Below are positions 1-11,671 of a DNA stretch of 64,000 nucleotides, piece by piece. How positions within the stretch are numbered: position 1 is the first letter of the stretch; every line of letters begins with the position of its first letter. Both the position numbers and the translations under genes were made by a program. The stretch comes from Lactarius indigo (lineage: Eukaryota > Basidiomycota > Agaricomycetes > Russulales > Russulaceae). Where the stretch lies: contig JAFKAC010000126.1 in NCBI GenBank assembly GCA_025766275.1, positions 62,001 to 126,000 of the forward strand, written 5' to 3'. The notes under the pieces were generated by a model that searched no databases, was not told the DNA's origin, and saw only the letters and a list, made by a program, of their open reading frames with translations.

Positions 1-15
1 ACTCTCCTTTGGTAA

Positions 16-450
16 ATGCCTCGCATTCTTGAGGACACAACTCGGGCAAGATGCCCAAACTTTGAAGACAACGAATGGGATTTTCTGAGGCAAACAATGA
101 CCGATGCGCACCCGGCCATAGACCCCCTCACAGAAGAAGGGGCCGCTCAGCATCTCAGAGACGTCTGGTTCAGGGAAAGCAATAACCAGAGAGCCACCTG
201 GGACGAGCAAGAAGCGCAAGACCAAGCGGAGCAGGAAGAGCAAGACAGGCTAGCACAGGAAGAGGAGGATTCCCAGCAAGCCTTGCACGAGAAAGAAGCC
301 CAAGCTACAGCAGTCTCAGCAGCAAAGTCTCATCTTCGATCGAGAAGCGCTTCGCACTTTGGCCCGTTTCTCTATTCTGTCGAATTACCCCAGGCCTTCT
401 ATAGCTCTCCTAATTACCTACAACGCTTGTATACAGTCCCCCCATATTAG
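16..450 (+). pseudogene. Remnant of an Agaricomycete repeat-family ORF (unknown function)
   Basis: An open frame of 144 codons. The first 100 or so residues are acidic and rich in Glu, Gln and Ala, with a pattern of Trp and Asp/Glu (WDFLRQ, then a run of EEQ/DRLAQEEE) typical of a family of high-copy hypothetical proteins I associate with Agaricomycete genomes. After about residue 105 the composition changes to a non-acidic tail and stops, which suggests a frameshift or truncation of a longer ancestral protein. It lies just outside the left end of the tandem array. The family assignment rests on recall of composition only, and the function is unknown. It may also be a chance open frame in a decayed repeat. 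Confidence 0.3.
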
Positions 451-1070
451 CCGCCTGAAATGAACTAGAAACCATAAATCAACCATTCTTCCCAAGCGTT
501 GTAAAACGTTTTGTAGCGCGCACCGGTGAGAACTCTCCCTCCTTGCTCGCTGATGCCGCACAAAACCCACCCTCGAGAAGCAAACCAGCGACTCGCAAAG
601 AGTACAGGAAATGAGCTCGTCAAAATAAAGACCAGAGGCGTGACTCGCCCTTTTGAAATCTCGACATGTTTACTGTGGCGCATGCTCGCGCTCCGATAAT
701 ATTGGATCCAATCGATTTCCAGTCCTGAGGTGTAGGGGGTACAGACACATATAGAACCCGGATGCGAATAGAGCGAAGATAGGGATCGACAAACCTGTAA
801 CGAAACCCTACCCGCTCATTGCAAGTGCTGTTTAGCGCCCTCACCGATTGCGAGACCGGCGCTTCGCATTGGAGTTGGAACTGGTCCCATGCAGAAGAGT
901 GAATACGACATGTCTATGAGCCTAGGATAAACACAAGAAAACACAAAATGTAAATATAGAGATACAACGGTATCTATCCTCAAGGCGTCCGGGTCGCCCG
1001 ACACCTAATGTTCCGACGTTGTCCCACCTCTCAGCACGAGGGCATATGAAATCACCGACCGTTGCGTACA
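451..1070. other. No gene seen; left boundary of the tandem array near 597
   Basis: Positions 451-596 match nothing else in the window. From about 597 the sequence is similar to 34005 onward, 46675 onward and 54710 onward, which is the region downstream of each H2A.Z copy and of each NLR. The strongest shared stretch includes a run at 920-960 (AACACAAGAAAACACAAAAT) that is repeated in all four copies. Several short minus-strand frames here recur in each copy only because the DNA is duplicated. I see no tRNA-like B box or coding signal. Confidence 0.5.
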
Positions 1071-1566
1071 TTACGCCGCCGGCGCGCCTTCTGGCTTAAT
1101 CTTTCCAGCAGTAAGTGTCTTATGAATGAACGGCAGGACGCCACCACCAGCGATCGTCGCTCGCACCAGCGTGTCGAGCTCCTCGTCTCCCTGAATAGCG
1201 AGTTGTAAATGGCACAGCGTGGTACGCTTGACACGGAGATCTTTTGAGACACTACCTTGATCACGAGATGTGTAAGTATAATACAGAGAGAGGAGAGGAC
1301 GCGACGGACTTGCTAGCTCCAAGACCTCAGCGGTGAGGTATTCAAGGATAGCCGATGTGCAAACGGCAGCCTTGACGCCGATGCGGACGTTGTTCTGGAT
1401 GCGCTGTTTCAGGCGTCTGTGGATACGACCAACGGAGAACTAGAAGTACGACGACCGCGTGGACAGCACCTGGTGCAGAGCGCAAGAGAACAAGATGAAA
1501 GGCAGATCTGGAGCCCGGCTTTCGCGCTGAGGGTCTGGAAGCCTTTGACCTTGGTTTTGGGAGCAT
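1071..1566 (-). pseudogene. Histone H2A.Z pseudogene, copy 1 (unit A)
   Basis: The reverse strand matches the intact H2A.Z at 55159-55704 in all three exons, including the C-terminal segment with [14 protein letters not shown] and the terminal EGAPAA-stop. It is clearly dead. The first exon has lost about 60 bases of the basic N-terminal tail and its frame is broken. The equivalent of the conserved [12 protein letters not shown] reads [12 protein letters not shown]. The donor of intron 2 follows a changed codon (LAS for LAG). The lysine pair before PEG is reduced by a small deletion. It is the most decayed of the four copies, consistent with age or with loss of constraint after duplication. 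Confidence 0.85.
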
Positions 1567-2148
1567 TGCTTGGAATGTTACTGATACCGAACTGCAGTCA
1601 TCGATTACACACAAGGCATTCGGACGGAACTAAGGGGAAGGCGCAGGTGCCTTCAGCTGCCTGACGAGAGGGAATGAAATAAGGTCCGATGTGAGTTTGA
1701 CGTGGTATCCAGTGAGTAGATAGGATTAACAGGTGCGGCGGACAAGCAGGGGAGAGGGCACGAAGGCAAGATGATGAGTATGCGATAATAGGAACAACTG
1801 ATTCACGCCCCGCTTTGTTCCAGGGGCCGGGCCGGTAAACGCCAAGTCGAACCCGTTGAACTGGCGCACCTCGACCACAGTCACGATAACACTGCGATTA
1901 GGATGTCCGTGACATATCATATATCATAGCTGATTCCAATCCACCTAGCTGGGTCAGAGTCCAAGTCAGTCTCCCTTACCCGTCATCGAGTAGTTCATGC
2001 TTATCGATTCGCAGGACATATGCCTGTCTCATCCCATAACTGCCCTTTCTCTATTCCTCTTCCCCTCAGCCACGGCGAGCCCCGATCTATCCATCACCTT
2101 CTCCGGTGAACCCCGAGATCTCCCCTCATCCGTCGCCCCTACTCGTAA

Positions 2149-2176
2149 CATCTGGAAAATAGGGTATGCTGAAATT
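2149..2176 (+). repeat. Left terminal inverted repeat of Plavaka-1
   Basis: Twenty-eight bases beginning CATCTGG; 22 match the inverted right end at 10368-10395. The 2-base AA target duplication lies immediately to its left. Confidence 0.8.
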
Positions 2177-2212
2177 GGCAAGTGGGATGCCAAATTTAGC
2201 ATGATGGTGCAA

Positions 2213-2290
2213 ACCTTTGCAGACTTTTGCAAAAGTTTGCAAAATTTTGCCAAATTTCATCACACCTGCAAAATTCAATCAATGTGTTGG
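2213..2290. repeat. Subterminal TTTGCAAA-type repeats, Plavaka-1 left arm
   Basis: About six copies of TGCAAA/TTTGCA lie within 80 bases, several forming the palindrome TTTGCAAA. Similar words (AAATTTGCAA) recur in the right arm around 10290-10350. In CACTA-type elements such clusters are transposase-binding sites; that role here is inference. Confidence 0.6.
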
Positions 2291-2637
2291 AATTTAGTTA
2301 CTTAAAAGGTTGGCCTGTGAAGCTTCACAATTTCTTGAATAATGAGACAAAAGTGTGTGATATATTGAAATATATACTGTACATTTTGGATATGGGGTGT
2401 GGACTTTACAGTGCAGTTTACATAAATAATCCAATATAGCTCATGTTTTTGTGCCTTTTTTTCGAAAAAAATTGCCACTTATCTACACATTTGTTGTGGT
2501 TCAATAAATAATTTTGTTGAATAATTTTTTTAAACCGCCTTTTTTATGTATTATAAGAATTTATTATAAGGGTTGTACGAGAAAATATAGACAAATTTAT
2601 GTAAACATTTTGGGATGATGTCGATAGCGTAAATACA
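2291..2637. other. AT-rich left arm of Plavaka-1, no gene seen
   Basis: Strongly AT-rich, with long runs of A and T and no plausible open frame. It is the 3' flank of the DUF6532 gene and part of the transposon arm. Confidence 0.5.
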
Positions 2638-4855
2638 CTACACAGCCATACCATTGAGATCTAGAAGTACCATGGCATTGTTTGAGGAGTCACGAACCCG
2701 GGTTTTAGGGTCATCCCTGAATGGCACTGGCATTTCAGCAGTTCTCATAATCACCTCAAAAAAGGTACTCACGTTACCAGCTTATACAAATCTGACATAA
2801 GACGTCGGTAGGCTGGACTGTTCTTCTCCTGAATCTCTTTCAAGGTAGCAATATGTATGTAGTAGGAGTCTTCGTATGCGTCAGCATTGAACTCAACACC
2901 AAGTGCCTTCTCTTCCAGTGAGGTGTGAACCTAATTAATATTATAAGTAGAGCACATCAATAAAGCGGGAGACTCACAGCAACAGCAGCCATGGCCACCA
3001 TTGCCGGTGGGAGCTCCAAGTCAAGTAAACTTGCACCAAGGGGGAAGCTGCGGCGATTTTTTTGAGCAAAACTTGGACCCCGTCTACGCTTGAAAAAGGC
3101 ATTGCGCAATGTGTCAATAATGACCGGGTGCTGAAACGGCCTTGTGAAGTTGATGCCCTAGACAGAAATGAGTGTAATTCCCGACAAGTTACAATGACGT
3201 ACCCCATCATCTTTTGGCTCAAAGATGAACTTGTCGTTGTAGATAAGGTCCTTGACTTGACTCGCCCGTGTTGACTCATCATTCTCGAGTCTATACCCAT
3301 GCGTGACAAGGTTGATGGCAACCTGCTTGACAGAGGTGCGATAGTGTGAAACGCGCCCACTCAACTGAGGTGTCATGTATTAATACCTGAGCCAGCGGGA
3401 TAGAATTGAAACTCACCAAATCACAGACTTCCTTTTGAAGGGCTGCATCCTTCTGCAACCGCGCGCTGTAGTGGGGTTTATTCAGTCTTGTAGCCGACTT
3501 GATGAGAAGCTCGACGAAGTGATCAGTTTGAACATCTACTGGTATATACCCCTGACGAAATGCGCAGTAGCGATGAAGAGACACAATACCATCCTTCAGA
3601 ATTGCCCTGAAGTCTTCGGGCTGCAGGTTGATACAGATATTGCGTTGCCTAGGACCAGGGGGACAGATAGGTGCATGTGGCCAGCGCGCGTTGCGCTCCC
3701 TAAGGGCAGTGGTAGAGACGACAGAAGTACCATGGTTGTCGTCACTGAGTACGAGAAGCTCAGCCCGCCGCTCAGCAGCACGCTTGGACAATGGTTCCTA
3801 CAAAGGACATTACTTGAGAGACTCGGAAAATAAGGTAAACACACGAACCTTGTGCGCCCTTGCATGGGCCTGAGGGCCCCCAAGGTTGTTGTTGCCGTTG
3901 TTGTCAATGTTGTCAATGTCGTCGATGTTATTGTCGATACCATGGGCACCATTGATGTTGACACCGCCGTATTTAGTAGCTCCATTGTCAACATCGAAGT
4001 CATCGACGTTGAGATCACCATAGTCACTGGCATCATCATCTCCGTAGCTGCGGTATGCTGGTTGACGATATTGTGAAGGTTCAAAGGGCCGACCATCATC
4101 TCGATCAACGTTACCATGATCACCAGCTTTGTAGTTGCGGTGAGCCAGTTGGCGATGTTGGGAAGACTTGGGAGACTGATTGTCGTCCCAACTGACAGCC
4201 TGAGAGATAACGTATTACCCCCATCCAATCAGTTCGATTTGTTGTGAAGCTCACCTCATCGTCAAACGTCTGTTGTAGTGCTTCATTGTTGAGTCCAATA
4301 AGGTCTTCGTTGTCTTCATCTTCCACGCTGTTGCCATCCTGGGACTTGTCGTCCTGGGGCTTGTCCTCTGGATCAAACTCGTCCTCAGAGCTGTGAGCAA
4401 GGGCCTTTTGACGGCGCTCGAGGTGTGGTGGCACCTTAGATGAGTCGTGACTAGGAGCTCGACGACGCGGCACCTCAATCGTCTCGTTGTTATTCGGCTC
4501 TTCTGCTGGAAATTCCGAGTCTGCTGCTGTCGAGAGTGTGTCTGTCAACCAGAACAGTGGGTGGAAAATGGAATATGACTAACCCTGCTCACCGGTATTT
4601 GACCGGCGTTTCTTTTTGGGAGGTGGCATGCTGACGTTCGTGGTGGGTGCATCTGTGGCTGCCGACTTTGCTTTCTTCTTCGGATAAGTCTTGGGCTTGA
4701 GTGTACGCCAGGCAGCATTTTCCATGGCCTTGGTCTTCGACGGGCGGGGAACTAGCATTATCCGGTGAGAAAACATCAAACATGGAAGAAAAACACTTAC
4801 GGCGTGATCCCTGAGTGGCCGGGACCTCAGGTTGATCAACGGACGGTTGGGGCAT
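2638..4855 (-). CDS. DUF6532-type protein encoded by Plavaka-1
   Basis: A spliced minus-strand gene starting at ATG 4855 and ending at the TAG at 2638-2640, with about seven introns of 45-65 bases (GT...AG). The first part is charged and low-complexity, with a basic run (PPPKKKRRS, a possible nuclear localisation signal), an acidic stretch around 4270-4400 and an Asn/Asp-rich stretch around 3860-4070. The C-terminal half carries the features I associate with DUF6532: a helix-rich region, a GINFTRPFQHPVI motif near 3110-3150, then ELPPAMVAMA and a final region with SPAYRRLMSDLYKL. The function of the family is not known. Its position, divergent from the transposase and inside the same inverted ends, and a similar gene in the same place in Plavaka-2, suggest it belongs to the transposon. 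Exon joins were read by eye and the small ones could be wrong. Confidence 0.65.
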
Positions 4856-5040
4856 GAGAGGTAACTTGACGACTTGGACGGTGAAAGAGTGAAGGGTGAA
4901 AAAACCAACGGGAGCTGGTATTTATGGAAAAAAAAAACCGAGTGGCGGTTGCCTTTACTGGTTCAACTTTTTGTTAATTTCAAATCATATAGGTTCGAAG
5001 GTAAACGCAACATACCTTCAATACCCACAACGCAAACACC

Positions 5041-8000
5041 ATGGTGGACTGTAGAGGATGTGGCCGAAAACGACTGAAGCGCAGTGGTATTGTCCAGCAC
5101 TGCTCCCGGAGCAATGACCCACGATGCCAGTCATATCTTGCCCAACTGAGGTCTGCCAAACTCGTCAGTGTCAACAGCGTTACCAAAGCAGCAAAAAAAC
5201 GAAAAAGGGACGAACCCGAGTCAGGTGAGATATGCTGGTATGATCGAGGCCCACAACGCTGATTATCTGTAGTCGATGACGAGGATGTTACAATGGAGCT
5301 TGGTGGCCGACACAGTTCTGGTACAGGTGTACATCCAGTCGAAAACGTCGGGGACATCATTAGCGAGGACACGGTGGACAACGGTCCATACAGCGCCATG
5401 GACAGAGCTGTTATCGCTGGCTCAGGGGACGACAGCATCAGCTCAGAGGACGAAGGTGGCACTGCCTCGGACAAATACAGCAGCGACAGCGACACAGCCC
5501 CCATTGCCCAACACGATATCGGACTTGAACCACGACGCCGCGCCCGACCTCCAAGCCCCAACGCAGCTATCAACCCTAATGCCAATCGCACAACTCCCGA
5601 GAGGGCTGCAGGTGACCTAAGTGAACAAGAACGACCGCAAGATGACGACTCACTTCAGAGACGTGGGGAGGTAGGACCGGTGCTTGAGAGACGTCCAAAG
5701 GTCACCAGGTATCCAGGAGGAAACGCAGGAGTTGCGCACTCAAAAAAAAACATGACTGAAAATCAAAAATACGAAGCGAAGGTCGGGGACGTATCACAAT
5801 CAAATCCTTACGCACCCTTTGCATCGTCATTGGACTGGCAGATCGCCAAATGGGCGAAGCTATGTGGACCAAGTTCAACAGCATTCACCGAGATGATGGC
5901 TATCGATGGGGTGAGTTGAGCGATCAGCGACGCAATGTCGCAGTGATGAAGAGTTTTGACGAGTTTTCAGGTCCAAGAACGGCTGGGTCTTACATTCAAA
6001 ACTACACGAGAAATGAATTGACTGGTTGACTCTCACCTTCCTGGGCGACCTCCTTTCCAACGAAAAGAAGTTTTGGTCGGAGATGAAGTGTGCGAAGTCT
6101 TCTACAGAGACATTATTCAGTGCATCTGCGCGCTCTTTGGGGACCCAGATTTGGCTCCTTACCTTATCTTTGCACCTGAAAAACACTATATCGATGATGA
6201 GAGAACGGAGCAGATGTATCACGATATGCATACTGGGTCTTGGTGGTGGACAACGCAGGTGGGAAGGGCGACAACGTGTTGACTGAGTAGTGATGCTGAC
6301 TCAGACGCAGGCCGCGGTCGAGAAGGTCACGCCAAGGGCCACCATTGTCCCTGTCCTTGTGTCAACAGACAAGACACAGTTGACTCTTTTCCGAAACAAG
6401 AGCGCGTATCCTATCTACATGACGATTGGGAACATTCCTAAGGAGATCCGTCGCAAGAGCTCCTTGCATTCCTATGTGCTACTAGGCTACCTCCCGACAA
6501 CAAAGCTAGAGCAAGTAGTGAACAAGGCAAAACGGAAACGACTGACAGCGAACCTTTACCACGCCTGTATGCGACGTATCCTCGAACCACTGGTCTCAGC
6601 AGGAAAGGACGGCGTCTTTATGTCTACTGCTGAAGGTCTTGTTCACCGGAATCACCCCATCCTGGCAAGCTTTATTGGTGACTATCCCGAGCAAATTTTG
6701 GCGACGTGTTCTATCTATGGCGATTGTCCTGTGTGTGGCACACCTCAAGACGATCTGGGCGACTTTAAACCTGATGACGTACCCCCTCCGCGCCAGCTGG
6801 ATACATTCCTTGAGGCTCTTGACTCGTTCTGGGGCGATTCAGCTGGCTTTCTTCAGACTTGTTCCGAGATCCGCATGAAGCCGGTACCTCAACCCTTCTG
6901 GCTAGGGCTTCCTTACCTCAACATTTACCAGTCTATCACTCCCGATGTCCTCCACCAACTATATCAGGGCGTCATCAAGCATCTAAAGTCTTGGGTTATT
7001 GAAGCTTGCGGGCCTGCAGAAATCGATGCGCGATGCCGTCGACTCCCCCCAAATCATAATATCCGCCTTTTTGTGAGAGGGATCAGCAGTCTTTCACGCG
7101 TCACTGGTCATGAACATGACCAGATCTGCCGGTTTTTCTTGGGTCTCATTATTGACATTCGCCTTCCCGACAACTTGTCCAACGTTCGGCTCCTCCGGTC
7201 TGTGCGCGCAATATTAGACCTATTATACCTTGCACAATATCCCATCCATACCGACTTGACACTCGGACTTCTCACAGACGCTCTGAGTCAATTCCATGCT
7301 AACAAGGAAATTTTTGTCCAACTCGGCATCCGCGCCCACTTCAACATCCCGAAATTTCACTTTTTATCTCATTACGTCGAGTCAATCAAGTCTCTTGGCA
7401 CTACTGACAACTTCAATACCCAGTACACTGAGCGCCTCCACATCGACCTTGCGAAGGATGCATATGCAGCTACAAATCGCAAGGACGAGTATGAACAGAT
7501 GACGCTGTGGCTGGATCGTAAGGAACGCATCCACCGCCATGACCAGCACATCAAGTGGCGTCTAGCTGGATCTCCTATTCCAAAGCGCGTGGATTGGACG
7601 CCACCTGATTTGAACCCACGTCAGGAACTAACCATGGCAAAGCATCCAACGCAGTATGCGGTGCCACTTGATAGGCTCCAGGACTTGTATGGGGCACCAC
7701 TCTTCAAGGTCGCTCTCCGCCGATTTATCTCTGCCACTAATAACCCAGATCAGACTCGCCAGCAGCTCGAGAGTTCATTATGGGGGCTGCGCCTCCCTTT
7801 TAATCGACTTCCTGTGTGGCACGTGATCAAGTTCACCCGGTTCGACCCGATTACCGGAAAAAACTTGACCTCTGACGCGATTCACGCACAACCAACACGG
7901 AAGGGTAAACACAATCGATTAATCACTGGGCGTTTTGATACTGCGTTGATCAACGATGGGACCGGAAAGGAACATGGGGTTAAAGGTACGTTTGATCAAG

Positions 8001-8408
8001 CACACTTGGGTTTGTGGCTAATGATTCTGACACCAAACAGGCTATTGTGTCGGGCGCATTCGTGTCGTATTTTCGATACCCCAAAAGTATCTTTCCCGCC
8101 TCTTCGATCCCAGGGTATCAGTGCCACTTCACCTAGCATACGTACAATGGTACTCTCCGCTTACCGTCCTTGACCCAAATAATGGGATGTTCAAGATACG
8201 ACCACAGAAAGATTTGGAGGGTAACTGGATATGTAGCATTGTCCCAGTGGGGAATATCCGACGGAGCGTGCACCTCTTACCCAAATTCGGGCCAGTTGTG
8301 CCAGCTGAGTGGACTAGTAGCAGCGTTTTGGATCACTGTGACACATTCTTTGTGAACAATCGTACAGATAGACAGATTTTCCATACTTTGCACAATTCCG
8401 TAAACTAA
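5041..8408 (+). pseudogene. Plavaka transposase, one in-frame nonsense codon
   Basis: Five exons: 5041-5224, 5273-5910, 5971-6258, 6311-7985 and 8041-8408. It begins with a short Cys-rich motif (CRGCGRKRLKRSG) as in other Plavaka transposases, followed by an acidic disordered region. The core carries LPGRPPF, YRDIIQCI, the MHTGSWWWTTQ and VPVLVSTDKTQLTLF blocks, SITPDVLHQLYQGV and the ERLHIDLAKDAY block, all characteristic of the family, which is related to CACTA/EnSpm DDE transposases. It should bind the inverted ends and cut and paste the element. At 6019-6021 a TGA interrupts the third exon, after TTREMN and before LVDSHLPG. The frame is open on both sides, so a single CGA-to-TGA change is the simplest cause. 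Without readthrough the catalytic part would not be made. Confidence 0.85.
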
Positions 8409-10367
8409 TACAACGTGCTGTAAGGTAACTGTGGCCCTTGGGCGAAACCATGCATCCTTCAGAGTCTTCGGGGTCTTTGGTCCACTGTGGGGTAGTCCTG
8501 CCAAAATAGGACTTCAAACCATCCGAGGTCTCCTCCGCTTGACCTTGCCTCATATTCCGTACAATTTTTCTCTTCCCTCTGTCTCGCCCTCGAAAGTTGT
8601 CATTCCGTGCCCTTAGTCATTCCTTACCTCGACTGTATGGTGTTATATGAAAGCAACCCTCAATCATACGTGCCATCTGGTTCTTGGTCACAGTGTCGTC
8701 GAAAGCTCCGCCTTGTTCTCAAACCAATTTTTGCCACATGGCCCTTACTTCGTTCGCGTCCCACCAAGTCCGAGTCTAATCACACCTTCGACTCTAGCAG
8801 ACCAAGGCCATATGCTCATTTCACTCAAAACGACTATGACTTCTAGTGGCTTGCCCTAAGCTCGCATTCTTTGTGTCATGCAGAGGTGCGCCCTTTCGAG
8901 TTCCTTCGCGTTTTATCAACAAGTTCTTATGTGCGTTCTATTTTTACTGGTAGTACACCTCGAGCTCATCAATACAACCTATGCCGCCACTTTGCCGTGT
9001 CTTGAACTGTACCCTCATATCCCATTTTCGACCTTGGTCCTTGCCTCTCCTTTCCCATTTTCAAACCTGATCCACACCTTGCCTTTCCATTCTTCTCCGT
9101 ATTTGTGATACTCTTTCCTACTTTCACTTCAACGCCTTTTTTTTTTTCCCACTTGGCTCGACCCTAGTTACAAGACCTGACATATTTAAGGACCCACGTC
9201 TGCTCAATTCCATTATCAATTCCCCCGCGTTCCACCCCTCTCTCTCTGGCGTGGAAATGGCCCTTCAGGGCATTCTAAGTCGAAGATACCCAAACGAACA
9301 CTCAGTTGGCACTTGTAATTCTGGCCTCTTCCACGTAGCTGTCGCTTCTCAGCGCCTTTTCTCCCATCTCCTTGTGTTGCCTGACAACCATCTCTTCGTA
9401 ACGAACCCGAGCCAGCCAGGATGCCACTGGCCTCAACGTGCAAAGCCCCGCAAATGGGATACTAACGTGAGTTCCATTCAATGCTGCCTTACAACGTACT
9501 GACACCAGCTGCGGGCCTTCTCATTGTAGTCGTAGCACCACACCGCACGACGCAGCCACTCATGGCACCTCGCCAACACAAGCAGACACCACAAAAAAGA
9601 TGAGTAGTCAGTCCCTTCAAGCCTACGATGTACTGACATCGATTGCAACGCCATCAATGCCAGTGAGGTGGTGATCAAACCAGACTCACTAGGGGAATGC
9701 TACTGTTACACCGACATTGTCACACCCGTACTCACCCACGTCCTCCCTCCTGTCGCAGTCCCAGTTACGCTCGCCATCCTATTTATGGACGTGGATGTCA
9801 TCCCGTCACCACCTTTCGCATCTATACTTGCTCATTTCACTTTATACACCCTCATCCTGTGCCTCGGATTGGCTCGCTACCATATCACCTTGATCGTCGC
9901 CACCTACCCCCATTACCTTCACCACCGTAGACCTCTTTCCCCTTTGTTGTTACACCCCACGTCATCTTGCAGTTACCCATAGTGTCTAGGGAGTGACTTC
10001 AATCCTATATGCTTGTATTTAAGCCTGCCCACATATAGTGGGCTTGTCTGTATACACCATCTACTCATTGCTTGACTCGCACACTCAACACTCGAAGACC
10101 CGAAGATTGACGCTAAGCCTGAAGTCTTACGTTGGCTGAACGTGGGGAAGAGCCACTTACCTAATCACACCAGTCAACACTTTCACTGAGCGTGACACAC
10201 TGACAGCTACTCTGACCGAGTTTTGCTTCATTTAGCTGTATTGCTGCATTATAATGGAAAATTTACCAGGCCACTCTTGGGCCACTGTAAAATTTGCAAT
10301 CGTCTTGGATATTTCCGCAAATTTAGTGTATTTTGATAAATTTGCAATGATCCAGCATATCATGGTA
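8409..10367. other. Right arm of Plavaka-1: no gene supported, two TATA-like sites
   Basis: Nearly 2 kb after the transposase stop. TATA-like sequences at about 9182 (TATTTAAGG) and about 10016 (TATTTAAGC) are each followed by pyrimidine-rich, promoter-like sequence, but no downstream frame shows a recognisable protein. A GTGAGT...CAG pair near 9469-9510 could be an intron of a small unknown gene. From about 10250 the sequence turns AT-rich and carries the subterminal motif. The length is large for a simple transposon arm, so a third decayed gene or an older nested insertion is possible. Confidence 0.4.
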
Positions 10368-10395
10368 AATTTCAACTTTCCCGATTTCCCTGATG
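10368..10395 (-). repeat. Right terminal inverted repeat of Plavaka-1
   Basis: Read on the minus strand it begins CATCAGGGAAATCGGG; it pairs with 2149-2176 at 22 of 28 positions. The AA target duplication follows at 10396-10397. Confidence 0.8.
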
Positions 10396-11244
10396 AAAGA
10401 AGCTACGGCACTCTACGGCGGTATTCAGCTCATCGCATGTCATTTTCCCATGCACGTCCTACTCGCACACCGGGAGGCGCAATACGCCTACACTCCATCC
10501 TCAACAATTTTTCCTGTATAAATGAAGAGGAGAAAAAGAGACGCACAGATGGACCTATTTTTGGTTCGTATCTCTGCTTTGTCTCTCTCTCTAGTCGTTT
10601 ACCTATACCTCAGCGTAGCACACGCAGAGCAAGAGCGCCGCGTAGCTCCTATTAACTACAGGGAAAATGGTAGAGAATGACTTGCGGATATGTTTCAAAA
10701 ATCAGTACGGGTGGATAGAGACGTCCCAAGTTGTGGCCAATGCTGAGGGCTCCACACTGCCTCTGTAATTGACTGGCGAAATTGTGCGTTTCTTACGACG
10801 TGACATTCATAATAACTACAACATTCTCCCAGCACATGACAATTGAGGGCAACGTGCAATCCCCGATTTGTTTTATCGACTTTGACCCAGGAAGGGTATA
10901 CGGTCAAATCGTTAAGCCGCCGCACCAGACCACCGACTGTCCCACCCGGTAAGTGTTCCGGCGATCGGTGATTCTCATACTTGACCGCAATCCAAGTTTT
11001 TCCGGAATAACAGCGGCAGCGCCTAACACCGTAACAATGACTTTCCTCGATGTGCAGACTCCCGCGCTCATAAACTCTTCGACGATTCTGCCGGGCCGTT
11101 CGCTCGCATCAGATCTACATGCCTTACAACTAGCGCACCCACGTTGCATCGGCAATGCGATACTCTTCCGCTACCGGCGCGGTCAACCGCTCAAGCCTGG
11201 ACTGATATGGCCCACGTGCAAGTGGTCAAGACCCTCTGTAAGAT
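10396..11244. other. Middle part of unit A spacer between two Plavaka insertions
   Basis: Closely similar to 39950-40780 and 48260-49100. It contains a stretch (about 10838-10950) that reads IEGNVQSPICFIDFDPGR and runs to a GTAAGTG donor, which looks like an exon, but the preceding sequence has stops in all three frames. A frame open in units A and C (MTFLDVQTPALINSST..., from 11037) is stopped by TAA in unit B. I cannot name a product. It may be the ruin of a gene that was part of the ancestral unit, or a long 5' region. Confidence 0.4.
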
Positions 11245-11671
11245 CATCGGGAAAAACCTACTTTGTTAATTTTCGATAATTTCAATATGCTATCGATAAT
11301 TTAAAGCTATCCGACATTATTGTTATATTTGCGTGACCCTCTGATAATTTGTCGATACGCTTTCAAAAGACAAATGATAATTTTGATTAAAACGATTCAG
11401 CGTTTGCAGCTAAGCTACCGATAATCATCAAAGACGCTACTACTAACTATCAGCTATCCGAGCGATAACTATAGATCAGATTAACGAAAAAAGACCAGGA
11501 GACTTTTTTTTTTTTTGGAGGGGTTTTAAAAAATTAATTGACGAGATTTCCCGGGTATAGGGCCCACTGTTGACTGACACACGTATTAGAACATTCAATA
11601 ATATGAAAGGTGGAACGTACAGTGAGTCTGATTGGGGTCAGACGATCGGTTGTTGAAACCACATTGTATAT
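11245..11671. repeat. Left arm of Plavaka-2 with inverted end and subterminal repeats
   Basis: The first 15 bases (CATCGGGAAAAACCT) match the inverted right end exactly. The following 250 bases repeat CGATAAT, GATAATTT and GCTATCCGA-like words, probable transposase-binding repeats. A T-tract lies at about 11504-11516. No gene is seen before the DUF6532 stop. Confidence 0.6.

Larger units (their letters stand above)
2149..10395. mobile_element. Plavaka-1: Plavaka/CACTA-like DNA transposon with DUF6532 gene
   Basis: The ends were found by comparison with the uninterrupted site in unit C (about 48253) and unit B (about 39933). The insert starts CATCTGGAAAATAGGG and ends with the reverse complement of CATCAGGGAAATCGGG. 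The terminal 28 bases match at 22 positions, and the flanks share a 2-base duplication AA (2147-2148 and 10396-10397). Inside are a minus-strand DUF6532 gene (2638-4855) and a plus-strand transposase (5041-8408), transcribed divergently from a shared 185-base gap. Subterminal arrays of a TTTGCAAA-like motif occur at both ends, as in CACTA-type elements. The transposase has one nonsense codon, so this copy may not be autonomous. The 2-kb right arm has no recognised gene. Confidence 0.85.

Noticed and set aside
816..1004. Minus-strand frame near the histone 3' flank, seen again at 34194, 46642 and 54785
   Set aside because: It lies in the shared 3' flank of H2A.Z and NLR genes; the frame and ends differ between copies, so it is not a conserved protein.
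3596..4228. Minus-strand frame of 210 codons rich in Thr, Met and Val
   Set aside because: An out-of-frame shadow of the Asn/Asp-rich exon of the Plavaka-1 DUF6532 gene.
5041..8408. KDZ-type transposase
   Set aside because: No CxC zinc-finger arrangement or KDZ core blocks; the WWW, STDKTQLTLF and ITPDVLHQLYQG blocks fit Plavaka.
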